Below are positions 1 through 8,064 of a stretch of DNA of 48,927 bases, one piece after another. Below the pieces are notes generated by a model that was given only the letters and a program-made list of their open reading frames with translations, did not search any database and was not told where the DNA came from. The stretch is from Vicinamibacteraceae bacterium. GTDB taxonomy: Bacteria > Planctomycetota > Phycisphaerae > Phycisphaerales > UBA5793. Location: positions 1 through 48,927 of the forward strand of contig WYBR01000046.1 in NCBI GenBank assembly GCA_011525805.1. The letters are read 5' to 3'. Position numbers and translations under genes: made by a program. How positions within the stretch are numbered: the first letter of the stretch is position 1; every line of letters starts with the position of its first letter.

Positions 1-932
1 CCGCTGTTGCTCAGGCCGGTCTGCGTGCCGGCGCAGGCGCCGCCGGGGATGACGAAGTTGCCGGTGCTGTTGGCCAGCGCGATGCCCATGGGCCGGCTCG
101 GCGTGGCGTTGGACCACGAGACGGTGACGCGGCCGGGGCAGGCGCCGGAGATGCGCAGGTTGAGGCGCGCCGTGCCGCCGTGCTGGAACTCGGCGCCGAG
201 AATGGTCGTGCCGAGGCCGCTGATGGTGAGGTCCTGAAGGAGCGTGCCGGTCTTGGAGTACTGGTAGATGTGGCCCGCGGTGCCGAAGGCGCCGGTGAGC
301 CAGAGGGTGTCGTCGGCGGGATCCCAGGCGATGCCGTAGCCGCCGCCGCTCTGCAGGGAGACGTTGAACTCGAAGAGGAGGTTGCCGCTCAAGTCGAACT
401 GCTGGACGCGGTCGCTGCCGCCGACGTTGTTGCTGATCCACAGGGTGTTGGTGTTGGCGTCGTACGTGATGCCGCTGCTTCGCCGGGCGGGGACGAAGGC
501 CACCTGGAGGTTCTGCCAGTCGGCATCGCCCTTGACGACGGCGAAGTTGGTGCCGAAGTCGTTGTGGGCGACGCTCCAGTTGTTCGTGCCGTCGGTCGCG
601 CCGTCGTAGAGGCTCGAGTAGGCGGGATTGAGGTAGGTGCCCGAGAGGGGGCCGCCGTTGAGGTCATACTCGCGCCCGGTCGCGCCGCCATCCTGTCCAA
701 TGCACTTGATGGTGCTCTGAACGACCAGACCCGGGCCGTCGTTGGTCGCGGACCGGTTGAACTGGCGCACGATGGCGCCGTTCTGAACGACGTAGGTCGC
801 GGGGCTGCTCCAGTCGGTCAGATAGAGTTCACTGGTCTGCCCGAGGGCGGAAGTCCCCCCCCCAATCGCTACGAAGCCGATGGCGCAGGCGAGCCTGGCC
901 GCAAGCGTGCGACGCCTGATCTGCATGGTCAT
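1..932 (-). CDS. Secreted beta-propeller-like protein, C-terminus outside window
   Basis: The frame is open from an ATG at 932 through the left edge, about 310 codons with no stop, so only the N-terminal part is here. Residues 1-32 form a signal peptide (MTMQIRRRTLAARLACAIGF, then an ALGQ cleavage region). The mature part has repeats such as SSGITYDANTNTLWISNN and GYGIAWDPADDTLWLTG, which look like blades of an NHL/SMP-30-type propeller. It then moves into a beta-rich segment (NLRISGACPGRVTVSW) of the kind seen near the C-terminus of planctomycete secreted proteins. A GGAG ribosome site lies about nine bases before the ATG. The substrate is unknown. Reading frame and export are clear; the propeller is inferred from repeat spacing. 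Confidence 0.8.
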   Translation of the reverse strand, partial: MTMQIRRRTLAARLACAIGFVAIGGGTSALGQTSELYLTDWSSPATYVVQNGAIVRQFNRSATNDGPGLVVQSTIKCIGQDGGATGREYDLNGGPLSGTYLNPAYSSLYDGATDGTNNWSVAHNDFGTNFAVVKGDADWQNLQVAFVPARRSSGITYDANTNTLWISNNVGGSDRVQQFDLSGNLLFEFNVSLQSGGGYGIAWDPADDTLWLTGAFGTAGHIYQYSKTGTLLQDLTISGLGTTILGAEFQHGGTARLNLRISGACPGRVTVSWSNATPSRPMGIALANSTGNFVIPGGACAGTQTGLSNS

Positions 933-1012
933 GACATTCTCTCCTCACAAATCGGGTTTTCGACTTGCCTTCAGGCCGGTCCCGACTGTGGGGAGGGCCG
1001 AGGCATTCGCTA

Positions 1013-1041
1013 ATTATGCCTCCGCACCTGAGGAGTTGCAA
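1013..1041 (-). promoter_or_regulatory. Sigma70-type promoter for the secreted propeller gene
   Basis: On the minus strand TTGCAA (1041-1036) is followed after exactly 17 bases by CATAAT (1018-1013). That predicts a transcript start near 1005 and a leader of about 70 bases before the ATG at 932. It is the most AT-rich spot in the divergent gap. Nothing equally good was seen for the plus-strand gene starting at 1165. Confidence 0.5.
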
Positions 1042-1164
1042 GAGGGAAAGCCCCTTGAATTCGCGGATGCAGACGCAAGAGCGTTCCGAGCGGGTCGAGC
1101 GGCGCCGCGGGTCGGCCCTCGAAAAAGTCGTTCCTGTCCACATGAATGACCGATAACGCGGCGA

Positions 1165-3477
1165 ATGTCTTCGGGTGTTGAGAGGGTGTCTGGTTCGCCC
1201 GCGGCGGGGTGCGAAGGGCCGGCAAGTGCTGTCGCAACCGCTCAGCGGCACCTTGAGGCTCGCCGCTGGGCCGAGGCGGCCGAGGCGCTGGCGCCCGTGC
1301 GTTCGCAAAGCCCCGGCCTCGAGATGCAGTGGCGCCTGGCGCGCAACTTTGCGGCGCTGGAGCGATGTCGTCGGGAGGTGTATGAGCGGCTGATCGCTTC
1401 GAGCGGATCGGGAACGTGCCGGCCCGCGCTCTCGCGCCGCGGGGAGGCGACGCTGATCCACTCGCTTCCGCCGCGCGAGGCGGTGGTGCTCTCGCCCGGC
1501 GGCGAGCCGGCCGAGGCGCTGCGGGCCACGCTCGCGGCCTTCGAGGATGACCTCCGCCGCGGGCGGTGCCTGGCGCTGTGCGGCGTGGGCGACGGCTATC
1601 TGCTCTCGCATCTCGCCGCGAACCCGCCGCCGCTCCAGCTCGGCCAGCAGCAGTGCATCCACATCATCGAGCCGCACGCGGAGGTGCTGCTTGGCGCGAT
1701 GATGATCCATCAATGGTGGGAGGAGGGCGGCCCGATCGCAGACCGGCGCTTCCAGTGGTGGGCTGGGCCGCAGTGGGCCGCGAAGATTCATGCCGCGCTC
1801 GATCGCGATCCCTACCTGCCCTACCCCGAGCGCCCGGTGAGATTGAGCGTGGTCGGCGAGGAGATTGATGCCGCGCTGCGCGAGGCGCTTGGCGCGCTCA
1901 TTGAAGGGGAGAAGCGGCTGGCGGAGCGGGTGGAGAAGCGATATGCACAATTCACCCCACGATTCGCAGAGCCTCATCGTGGGCGTGAAGGCATCCCACG
2001 ACTCGCGGAGCCTCATCGTGGGCGTGGGCCGCGCGTCCTGCTGCTCACCACGCGCTTCTCGACGGTGCTGCAACACTCGACGCGCGACCTCGCGGCCGCG
2101 TTCGAGCAACTCGGCTGGTCGGTGCGAGTGCCCATCGAGCCGAGCGACTGGCAGCGCAACTCGCGCCGCAACCTGCTGCGTCACCTTGCCGACTTCCAGC
2201 CTGATCTCGTTGTGCAGATCGACCACCTGCGCCACGAGCACCGGGGTCTCTTTCCGCCGCAGTTGCCTTTCGCGTGCTGGATTCAGGATGATCTGCCGAA
2301 TCTGACGCGTCGCGAGGCGGGCAACCAGATCGGCCCGCGCGATTTTGTGCTCACGACCACGGCGGCGGTGTACGAGCATGACTACGGCTACCCCGCGCGT
2401 CAGTGCCTTTACATGCCCAAGTGCACACGGCTGCCCGATCTCGATTCGATTCCCCGCGTCGAGGCGGCGGACGTGGTCTATGTCTCCAATGCGTCGGCGT
2501 CGGCCGAAGCGCTCATCGAGCAGGTCGCGGCTGAGCACGCGCGCCAGCCGGTCGTGGCGGAGTTGATCCGGGTCGCGGGCGCTGACCTGGTTGCGCGATA
2601 CGCGCGCGGCGAGGTGATCTTCACCGTCGGCGAGATCAGCGGCACTCTCAGACAGAGCATGGATCACCTCGGCATCCGGCCGACGGATGACGGCGCGTTT
2701 GCGATGCGACTTGCAGCGCGCCTCTTCGCCACGGTGAACAACGCGCTCTATCGCCAGCAGGCGCTGCGGTGGGCGGCGAGCGCCTGCGGGCGCCTCGGCC
2801 TGAGTCTCGGAGTCTACGGCGAGGGATGGGAGCAGCATCCGCATCTCGCCCCGTTCGCGCGCGGGCCGGTGAAGTACGGCCGCGATCTCGAAGCGCTCAC
2901 GCGCAGCGCGCGGATCAACCTCCAGATCGTTCCCTACATGTACCAGCATCAGCGGTGGTTCGACGGCGTCGCGGCGGGAGGGTTCTTCCTCATCCGCGCC
3001 CATCCGATGGACACGCTCGCGGGCGAAGTGGCCGAATTCATCGAGCGCTGCGTCGATCCTGCGGTCTCGACGCTCGCTGAGGCGCTTGGATCGCTTGACC
3101 CCGCGGCGCGGCAGGAGTTTGAGGCGATTCTGGAGCGCCGCGAGATGTTCGATGATCATCGCGGCGCCGATCCCGTGGCCGTCTACCGCCGGCACCAGCG
3201 CGAGGGGCGAAATTTCGTCTATGAACGGCCGGCGTTCCTTGCGGATGTGCGCTTTGACGATGAGGCGACGCTTGGGCGGCTGCTCGAAGCGTTCAGCGGC
3301 GACGAGGCGCGGCGGCGCGAGATCACCTTTGCCCAGCGGCGATTCGTCGAGGAGCACTTCACCTACGAGGCGGGGCTTCGCCGCGTGCTCGCCCGCATGA
3401 CCGACCTGATCCGGAGTGAAATCGACAGTGAGGCGCCGTGCCCGGCGCCCGCGGATGGAGTGAGCCGATGCGCCTGA
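1165..3477 (+). CDS. Large glycosyltransferase with CgeB/GT1-like C-terminal half
   Basis: A 770-residue cytosolic protein. The N-terminal ~280 residues resemble no family I can name but include a segment like the 6-hydroxymethylpterin/Rossmann-type domains found in bacterial glycan genes (GRCLALCGVGDGYLLSHLAA). From about residue 288 (RVLLLTTRFSTVLQHSTRDL) it looks like the DUF3880/CgeB arrangement. An N-terminal sugar-transferase lobe with IDHLRHEH and WIQDDLPNL is followed by a Glyco_trans_1_2-type lobe (LGVYGEGWEQHP, INLQIVPYMYQHQRWFDGVA). It heads a tightly packed plus-strand glycan cluster and its stop overlaps the next start by 10 bases. Residues 263-287 come from two tandem palindromic repeats. 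The start is uncertain because no Shine-Dalgarno is obvious. Confidence 0.7.
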   Translation: MSSGVERVSGSPAAGCEGPASAVATAQRHLEARRWAEAAEALAPVRSQSPGLEMQWRLARNFAALERCRREVYERLIASSGSGTCRPALSRRGEATLIHSLPPREAVVLSPGGEPAEALRATLAAFEDDLRRGRCLALCGVGDGYLLSHLAANPPPLQLGQQQCIHIIEPHAEVLLGAMMIHQWWEEGGPIADRRFQWWAGPQWAAKIHAALDRDPYLPYPERPVRLSVVGEEIDAALREALGALIEGEKRLAERVEKRYAQFTPRFAEPHRGREGIPRLAEPHRGRGPRVLLLTTRFSTVLQHSTRDLAAAFEQLGWSVRVPIEPSDWQRNSRRNLLRHLADFQPDLVVQIDHLRHEHRGLFPPQLPFACWIQDDLPNLTRREAGNQIGPRDFVLTTTAAVYEHDYGYPARQCLYMPKCTRLPDLDSIPRVEAADVVYVSNASASAEALIEQVAAEHARQPVVAELIRVAGADLVARYARGEVIFTVGEISGTLRQSMDHLGIRPTDDGAFAMRLAARLFATVNNALYRQQALRWAASACGRLGLSLGVYGEGWEQHPHLAPFARGPVKYGRDLEALTRSARINLQIVPYMYQHQRWFDGVAAGGFFLIRAHPMDTLAGEVAEFIERCVDPAVSTLAEALGSLDPAARQEFEAILERREMFDDHRGADPVAVYRRHQREGRNFVYERPAFLADVRFDDEATLGRLLEAFSGDEARRREITFAQRRFVEEHFTYEAGLRRVLARMTDLIRSEIDSEAPCPAPADGVSRCA
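1956..2022 (+). repeat. Two tandem in-frame palindromic repeat units
   Basis: Two 28-base units (1956-1983 and 1995-2022) repeat with a 39-base period, exactly 13 codons. Unit 1 has perfect arms CCCACGAT and ATCGTGGG around a 12-base loop; unit 2 has one arm mismatch. They sit inside the glycosyltransferase and encode (FA/LA)EPHRGR twice. Related units occur at 7527-7592 and 9127-9160. Confidence 0.85.
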
Positions 3478-4688
3478 GTGTCGTCATCGTGACGTGCAAC
3501 CGCCGGCAGGCGCTCGCGTCTACGCTGGATCGTCTCGCGGAGAACCCCTCGCTTCCGCACGACTCGATGGAGGTCCTCGTCGTTGACAACGGCTCGACGG
3601 ACGGCACGCGCGAGGCGGCGAAGCGCGATGACCTCGACATCCGCCTCATCGCCAGGCCGCGCAACGAAGGCGTGAGCGCCCGCAATCGCGCCTTCGCGGT
3701 GGCGCAGGGTGAGTATCTCCTGCTCGTTGACGATGACAGTTACCCGATCGACGACGCGGCCGCTCGCTCACTGGCGCACCTTGACGCGAATGCGAAATGC
3801 GCCGCGGTGGTGGGTCGTATCGAGTTGCCCGACGGGCGGCTCGAGGCCAGCGCCCTGCCGGGCGTCATCGCCAACGGGGCCGTGGTCCTGCGCAAGTCGG
3901 TGATTGACGAAGTGGGGGGCTTGCCGGCGGACTTCTTCCGTCAGGCCGAGGAGTACGACCTGAGTTTCCGAATGTGGAACGCGGGATACACCGTCGAGCG
4001 CTTCGAGGATCTGCTTTACCGGCACGAGAAGGTGGATGGAAACCGGCCGTCCGCGCTCATCCACCGCCTGGACATGCGCAACAACCTCGTCGTGGCGGAC
4101 CGGTATCTGCCGCGATCGCTGCGCCGTCCGGTGCGGGGCGACTGGGCGAAGCGCTATGCGCTGCTCGCGCGGCACGCGGGCTGCGGCGCGGCGGCGCTGC
4201 TCGGCCGGGCGGGGGCGCGGGCGGCGTGGTGCCGCGAGCGATTCGCACCTCGGCGGCCCCTCACGCCTGCCGCCTTCGAGTCGGTCTTCGGATATGAGGC
4301 GCAGGCGCGGGAGGTCGCCGCCTGGGCGCGGAGTCAACACCTGCGGCGCGTAGTCATCGCCGACTTCGGCAAGAACATCCACGCGACGTGGTCAGCGTGC
4401 CAAGCCGCTTCAGTGCGCGTGCTCGCGGTGGCGGACGATCATCCGGCGTATGCGGGCGCCTCGTATCGCGGCGTGCCGATCGTCGCCGGCCGGGCGGCGG
4501 CGGCGCTGGAGCCGGACGGCGTCGTCCTCGCCAACGTCAATCCGGCGCAGGTTGAGAGGCGGGCGCGGGAGTGCGCGATCGTCTTTGATGCGCCGGTTCT
4601 GACCCTCTGGCGGCCGCGCCTGCTCGCCGAGGGAGCGTCGCCGCCGGTGGATTCGGATTCGGGATTGTTCAGGTCGCAGGCCGCGTGA
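3468..4688 (+). CDS. Family 2 glycosyltransferase fused to a PglD-N-like domain
   Basis: A 406-residue protein. Residues 1-230 are a GT-A/GT2 catalytic domain: LSVVIVTCNRR start, VVDNGSTDGT nucleotide-binding motif, LLLVDDDSYP as the DxD equivalent, and EEYDLSFRMWNAGY as the ED/catalytic-base region. A basic linker follows. The last ~110 residues (RRVVIADFGKNIHATWSAC, ADDHPAYAGASYRGVPIV) form a small Rossmann-like fold resembling the N-terminal nucleotide-sugar-binding lobe of PglD-type acyltransferases, but without the left-handed helix that would acylate. The ATG at 3468 is chosen over an upstream ATG because GGAG precedes it by seven bases and it overlaps the previous stop. It probably transfers a sugar during surface-glycan assembly; donor and acceptor are unknown. 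Confidence 0.8.
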   Translation: MRLSVVIVTCNRRQALASTLDRLAENPSLPHDSMEVLVVDNGSTDGTREAAKRDDLDIRLIARPRNEGVSARNRAFAVAQGEYLLLVDDDSYPIDDAAARSLAHLDANAKCAAVVGRIELPDGRLEASALPGVIANGAVVLRKSVIDEVGGLPADFFRQAEEYDLSFRMWNAGYTVERFEDLLYRHEKVDGNRPSALIHRLDMRNNLVVADRYLPRSLRRPVRGDWAKRYALLARHAGCGAAALLGRAGARAAWCRERFAPRRPLTPAAFESVFGYEAQAREVAAWARSQHLRRVVIADFGKNIHATWSACQAASVRVLAVADDHPAYAGASYRGVPIVAGRAAAALEPDGVVLANVNPAQVERRARECAIVFDAPVLTLWRPRLLAEGASPPVDSDSGLFRSQAA

Positions 4689-4753
4689 TCCGATAATGCA
4701 CTCCGGATGCCCACTGGGCCGCGCTTGCGCTGCGCCCGCTCCCCGGAGGAACC

Positions 4754-6262
4754 ATGACTCGCGTCCTGCTCGTTCAGCCTTGGAACTTCCACGACGAAGG
4801 CGTGCGCGAGCACGACCTCTCGCGGCAGTGGCGCAACGGGCCCTACTCGCTGCTGCTCCTCGCCACGCAACTGCGCACGCACGGCCATGAGGTGCGCATC
4901 GTGGACATGATCCGCGATCTCGTCGTGATGCGCGGCGAGGTCGAGGCGTGTCTGGCGTCGCTGCGCGAGCAGATCCACGACTTCAAGCCCGAGATCATCG
5001 GCTTCGGATTCTTCTCCATTCACTACTTCGAAGTGCAGCGGGCGGTCGCGGCGGCGCGAGCGGCGTGCGCGGAGATCGGCCTCAAGCCGCTCTTCATCGC
5101 CGGCGGCATTCACGCCTCCACCGAGCCGCACAAGACCATCGAGGAACTCGGCTTCGACTATTCCTTCAAGGGTGAAGCGGACCTCGGCATCGTCGAACTC
5201 GCCGACGGGGTGAAGCCGATCACGGTGCGCGGCGTCGTCGGGCGCACTTCGCTCATGCCCTCGACCGGCGATGAGGTCAAACCGCTCGACTCGCTGCCCT
5301 TCCCCGACTGGTCGCTGTGCGACTACCGCTTCTACGCCCATCCGACGTATGCGCGCATGAGCATCCGCAAGACGAGCAGCCTGGACATGATCATGGGCCG
5401 CGGCTGCGTCTACAAGTGCGCTTTCTGCGCCTACAACGCCTTGTCGGCCGTGCGATTCTACAGCGCCGAGTACCTCGTCGAGCAGATGGAGTACATGCAC
5501 CGGCAGTTCGGCAACTCCGCCGTCTACTTCACCGACAGCACGATCGGCAACAACCGCAAACTCATCCGCGAGATGTGCGAACTGATGCTGCGGCGCGGCA
5601 CGCACACGCGCGTCGAGTGGTACGCCAACATCCGGCCCAACCAGGTGAGTGAGGAATCGCTCAAACTCATGTGGCGCGCGGGGTGCCGATACCTCTTCTA
5701 CGGCTTTGAGTCGGGCAGTCAGCGCGTGCTCGACCTGATGGTTAAGAAGTGCCCCGTCGAGGCGAACTACGAGGCGGCGGAGTTGCACAACCGGCTGCAC
5801 TTCCCGTATCACGCGAGCATGCTCCTGGGCTATCCGGGCGAGCGGGAGGAGGACATTGAGGCGTCGTTCGAGTTTCTCCGCCGCACCCAGCCGCCGAGCA
5901 TCGGCGTGAACTGGTACGTGCCGCTGCCGGGCAGCCCGGACTACGACAAACTCCGGGCCGAGGGCGTAATCAACACGGACGATCCGCAGGAGTGGCGGCG
6001 CATCGGCGAGGTGAACAACTGCCGCGTCTACGCCGATGTGCCCGAGGAGCGGTTCCGGCAACTCTTCAAGCAGATGGAGCGGCTGGCGTACGTCGAGATC
6101 GCGCGCTCGCCTTCGCGCGCCGCGTGGGGGTGCATCAGTCCGCCGCAGAGTGAAGCGCCGCAGCCGGGTGAGAACGATCGCGCGGTGGAGGCGATCGTCG
6201 AGGCGGCCCGCAGCCGCGCGACCTACGGCACGACGCCCGTCGAACTGCGCCAGAGCGCCTGA
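4754..6262 (+). CDS. B12-binding domain radical SAM enzyme
   Basis: A 502-residue protein with two recognisable parts. Residues 1-165 are a cobalamin-binding Rossmann domain (VLLVQPWNF, GHEVRIVDM, IIGFGFFSIH, FIAGGIHAS). From about residue 200 there is a radical SAM TIM barrel whose cluster motif CVYKCAFC starts near residue 218; the three cysteines would bind a [4Fe-4S] cluster coordinating S-adenosylmethionine. Later barrel motifs include YFTDSTIGNNRKL, YGFESGSQRVL and LLGYPGEREEDI. Such enzymes usually methylate unactivated carbon or rearrange substrates. Between glycosyltransferases it most likely modifies a sugar or lipid carrier, which is inference. A GGAGG site lies just before the ATG. 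Confidence 0.9.
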   Translation: MTRVLLVQPWNFHDEGVREHDLSRQWRNGPYSLLLLATQLRTHGHEVRIVDMIRDLVVMRGEVEACLASLREQIHDFKPEIIGFGFFSIHYFEVQRAVAAARAACAEIGLKPLFIAGGIHASTEPHKTIEELGFDYSFKGEADLGIVELADGVKPITVRGVVGRTSLMPSTGDEVKPLDSLPFPDWSLCDYRFYAHPTYARMSIRKTSSLDMIMGRGCVYKCAFCAYNALSAVRFYSAEYLVEQMEYMHRQFGNSAVYFTDSTIGNNRKLIREMCELMLRRGTHTRVEWYANIRPNQVSEESLKLMWRAGCRYLFYGFESGSQRVLDLMVKKCPVEANYEAAELHNRLHFPYHASMLLGYPGEREEDIEASFEFLRRTQPPSIGVNWYVPLPGSPDYDKLRAEGVINTDDPQEWRRIGEVNNCRVYADVPEERFRQLFKQMERLAYVEIARSPSRAAWGCISPPQSEAPQPGENDRAVEAIVEAARSRATYGTTPVELRQSA

Positions 6263-6288
6263 ACCAGATCAGCACGGAGGCTGAAGAC

Positions 6289-7086
6289 ATGATCACCAGA
6301 GCAGAGCCGGGCGTTAAAGAGTCGATTGCGATAGCGCCGCATCGCTGGAGTCTGAGCGATCGCGAGTCGCTTGAAGCCCTGCGACAGAAGTGGCAGACCG
6401 TCCCCGCGGCCGCGGATGGCCGCGTGAGCACCGCCGATCTCGCGTCGATGACCGATGCACAGGTCGTGCGCTTCTGGGAGGAGCAGGTGCGGCAGAGCAC
6501 GACCGGCGAGAACTACACCGTGCGCGGCTGGTACCACGACCTCTACAGAGATGCATTGCGCGGCAAGCGCGTGCTTGACGTCGGAGCCGGCATGGGCATC
6601 GACGCCCTGACCTTCGCCAGGCACGGGGCCGAGGTGACGCTGCTGGACATCGTGCCCTCGAACGTCGCGCACACGAAGCGCCTCGCGCGGCTGCTGGGCC
6701 TGCAAAGCGCCGCGTCCTTCCTGATGGAAGACCTTGATTCGCTCAAAGCGCTGCGGCGCGATTACGACGTGATCTGGTGCCAGGGATCGCTCATCAACGC
6801 TCCCTTTGACTTTGTGCGGGCGGAGGTGCAGGCGCTGCTCGATCACTTGCCCGTTGGCGGGCGCTGGATCGAACTGGCGTACCCGAGGCAGCGCTGGGAG
6901 CGCGAGGGACGCTTGCCCTTTGAGAAGTGGGGTGAGAAGACGGATGGCGAGGGAACACCTTGGGTCGAGTGGTATGACCTCGAGAAGTTGCGGGCGGCGC
7001 TGGCGCCGGCGCGATTCGACGTCGTGCTCCACTTCAACTTTCACAACGACGACTTCAACTGGTTTGACCTTGTGCGCCGCGCGTGA
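6289..7086 (+). CDS. Class I SAM-dependent methyltransferase
   Basis: A 265-residue methyltransferase. The S-adenosylmethionine motif I is VLDVGAGMGIDALTFA near residue 97, followed by the acidic strand LLDIVPSN that binds the ribose and a post-motif YDVIWCQGSLI. The C-terminal part includes GRWIELAYPRQRW, seen in small-molecule or glycan methyltransferases. A GGAGG ribosome site precedes the ATG and the gap from the radical SAM gene is only 26 bases, so co-transcription is likely. The methyl acceptor cannot be told from sequence; a sugar hydroxyl or carboxyl in the cluster product is a reasonable guess. Confidence 0.8.
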   Translation: MITRAEPGVKESIAIAPHRWSLSDRESLEALRQKWQTVPAAADGRVSTADLASMTDAQVVRFWEEQVRQSTTGENYTVRGWYHDLYRDALRGKRVLDVGAGMGIDALTFARHGAEVTLLDIVPSNVAHTKRLARLLGLQSAASFLMEDLDSLKALRRDYDVIWCQGSLINAPFDFVRAEVQALLDHLPVGGRWIELAYPRQRWEREGRLPFEKWGEKTDGEGTPWVEWYDLEKLRAALAPARFDVVLHFNFHNDDFNWFDLVRRA

Positions 7087-7090
7087 AGGC

Positions 7091-7129
7091 GAACCACAGA
7101 AGCACAGAGAGCACTGAGGGCGCACAGAG
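7091..7129. repeat. Interspersed 'ACCACAGA...CACAGAG' repeat
   Basis: This purine-rich stretch is built of irregular CACAGAG units (ACCACAGAAGCACAGAGAG, then CACTGAGGG and CACAGAG). It fills the gap between two methyltransferase genes and touches the GTG start of the second. It resembles the 'cacagag...cagagg' elements I recall scattered through planctomycete genomes. A related but different composite is at 47619-47718. Confidence 0.55.
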
Positions 7130-8064
7130 TGAGTCATGCTGATCTTCAAAGCGAAGCGCGGATCGCGAACGAACGTCGCTCGAATCCGAGACCGCTTGCG
7201 CCTTCGCATTCCGCCGCGCGTCTGCACGAGCGCCTGGGATTTTCCGAAGCGTTCATCCCGCCCTCGTTGGATTGCTCGCGCCCGCTGCATGAATGGCGCA
7301 TGGAGGAGAACGACTCCCCGATTCTGCGCTACCTCTGGCGCTGCGCCCGCCCGCGGCGGCACCTCGAGTTCGGCACGTGGCAAGGACGCGGCGCGCTGGA
7401 CTGTCTCGAATCGTGTGATGCGACGGTCTGGACGATCAACCTGCGCGAGGGCGAGGCTGATGCGCAGGGCCGCTGGGCATACGACGCCTGGCTCGATGAG
7501 TTTGAAGCACCGGAACCCGCCCACATCCACGATGGGCGAGACTTCGAGCGAATCGTGGCGTGCGTCGGCGATGAGGCTCCGCGAATCGTGGGATGCCCTC
7601 CCGCATCCCCCTCCCTCATCACCCGCACCGCGCGCAACGGCCGGACCGTCGTCCGCACCGATGCGCTCGGCGCCATCGGCCGCCTCGTTCACGAAGCGGG
7701 CCTTGGACACCGCCTCTGCCAGATCTATTGCGACAGCCGCGCGTGGGACGGCTCCAACTTTCCCGCCGGCTTCTTTGACAGCGCCCTGATCGACGGCGGG
7801 CACGCGGCCGATGTGGTGCGCAGCGACACGCTCAACGCGCTGCGGCTCGTGCGAAGCGGCGGGCTGATCCTCTGGCACGATTACTGCCCGGATGTGAAAG
7901 CGCAGGAACTGTGCCCCTCGATCCGCGGCGTCGTCGAGGCGATGAGCGAACTCGCGCCGGCGATCGATCGCTGCTGCCGCGACTGGTTCTGGATTGAGCC
8001 GTCCTGGCTGCTGCTGGGCGTGCGGAATGACCGGGCGCTGAACGAGGCGGAGATGGGCCGATGA
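7129..8064 (+). CDS. Methyltransf_24-like SAM methyltransferase
   Basis: Up to 311 residues. The SAM motif is LEFGTWQGRGALDCLE with an aspartate-free second strand VWTINLREG. The catalytic-side signature ALIDGGHAADVVRSD followed by GGLILWHDYCPD is typical of the Methyltransf_24/TylF-like group, where ID.GH and DDY/HDY hold a metal and the acceptor. A palindromic repeat lies in frame in the middle (about residues 133-155), breaking the usual spacing of the fold. The GTG at 7129 lies inside an interspersed repeat; an ATG at 7303 (MEENDSP) could be the true start. The 3' end overlaps the next gene by ATGA, so the two are translationally coupled. Confidence 0.7.
   Translation: MSHADLQSEARIANERRSNPRPLAPSHSAARLHERLGFSEAFIPPSLDCSRPLHEWRMEENDSPILRYLWRCARPRRHLEFGTWQGRGALDCLESCDATVWTINLREGEADAQGRWAYDAWLDEFEAPEPAHIHDGRDFERIVACVGDEAPRIVGCPPASPSLITRTARNGRTVVRTDALGAIGRLVHEAGLGHRLCQIYCDSRAWDGSNFPAGFFDSALIDGGHAADVVRSDTLNALRLVRSGGLILWHDYCPDVKAQELCPSIRGVVEAMSELAPAIDRCCRDWFWIEPSWLLLGVRNDRALNEAEMGR
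7527..7592 (-). repeat. Two palindromic repeat units, inverted relative to 1956-2022
   Basis: On the minus strand, 7592-7565 matches the unit at 1992-2019 at 27 of 28 bases. The adjoining 7558-7527 has arms CCACGAT and ATCGTGG around a loop matching the longer unit at 9127-9160. Both lie in frame inside the methyltransferase. The outer arm of the 7563-7592 unit has decayed. Confidence 0.75.

Noticed and set aside
829-3357. Long minus-strand open frame of about 840 codons opposite the first glycosyltransferase
   Set aside because: Arg/Leu/Glu-rich shadow of a high-GC gene; no domain is recognisable and it conflicts with clear genes on both sides.
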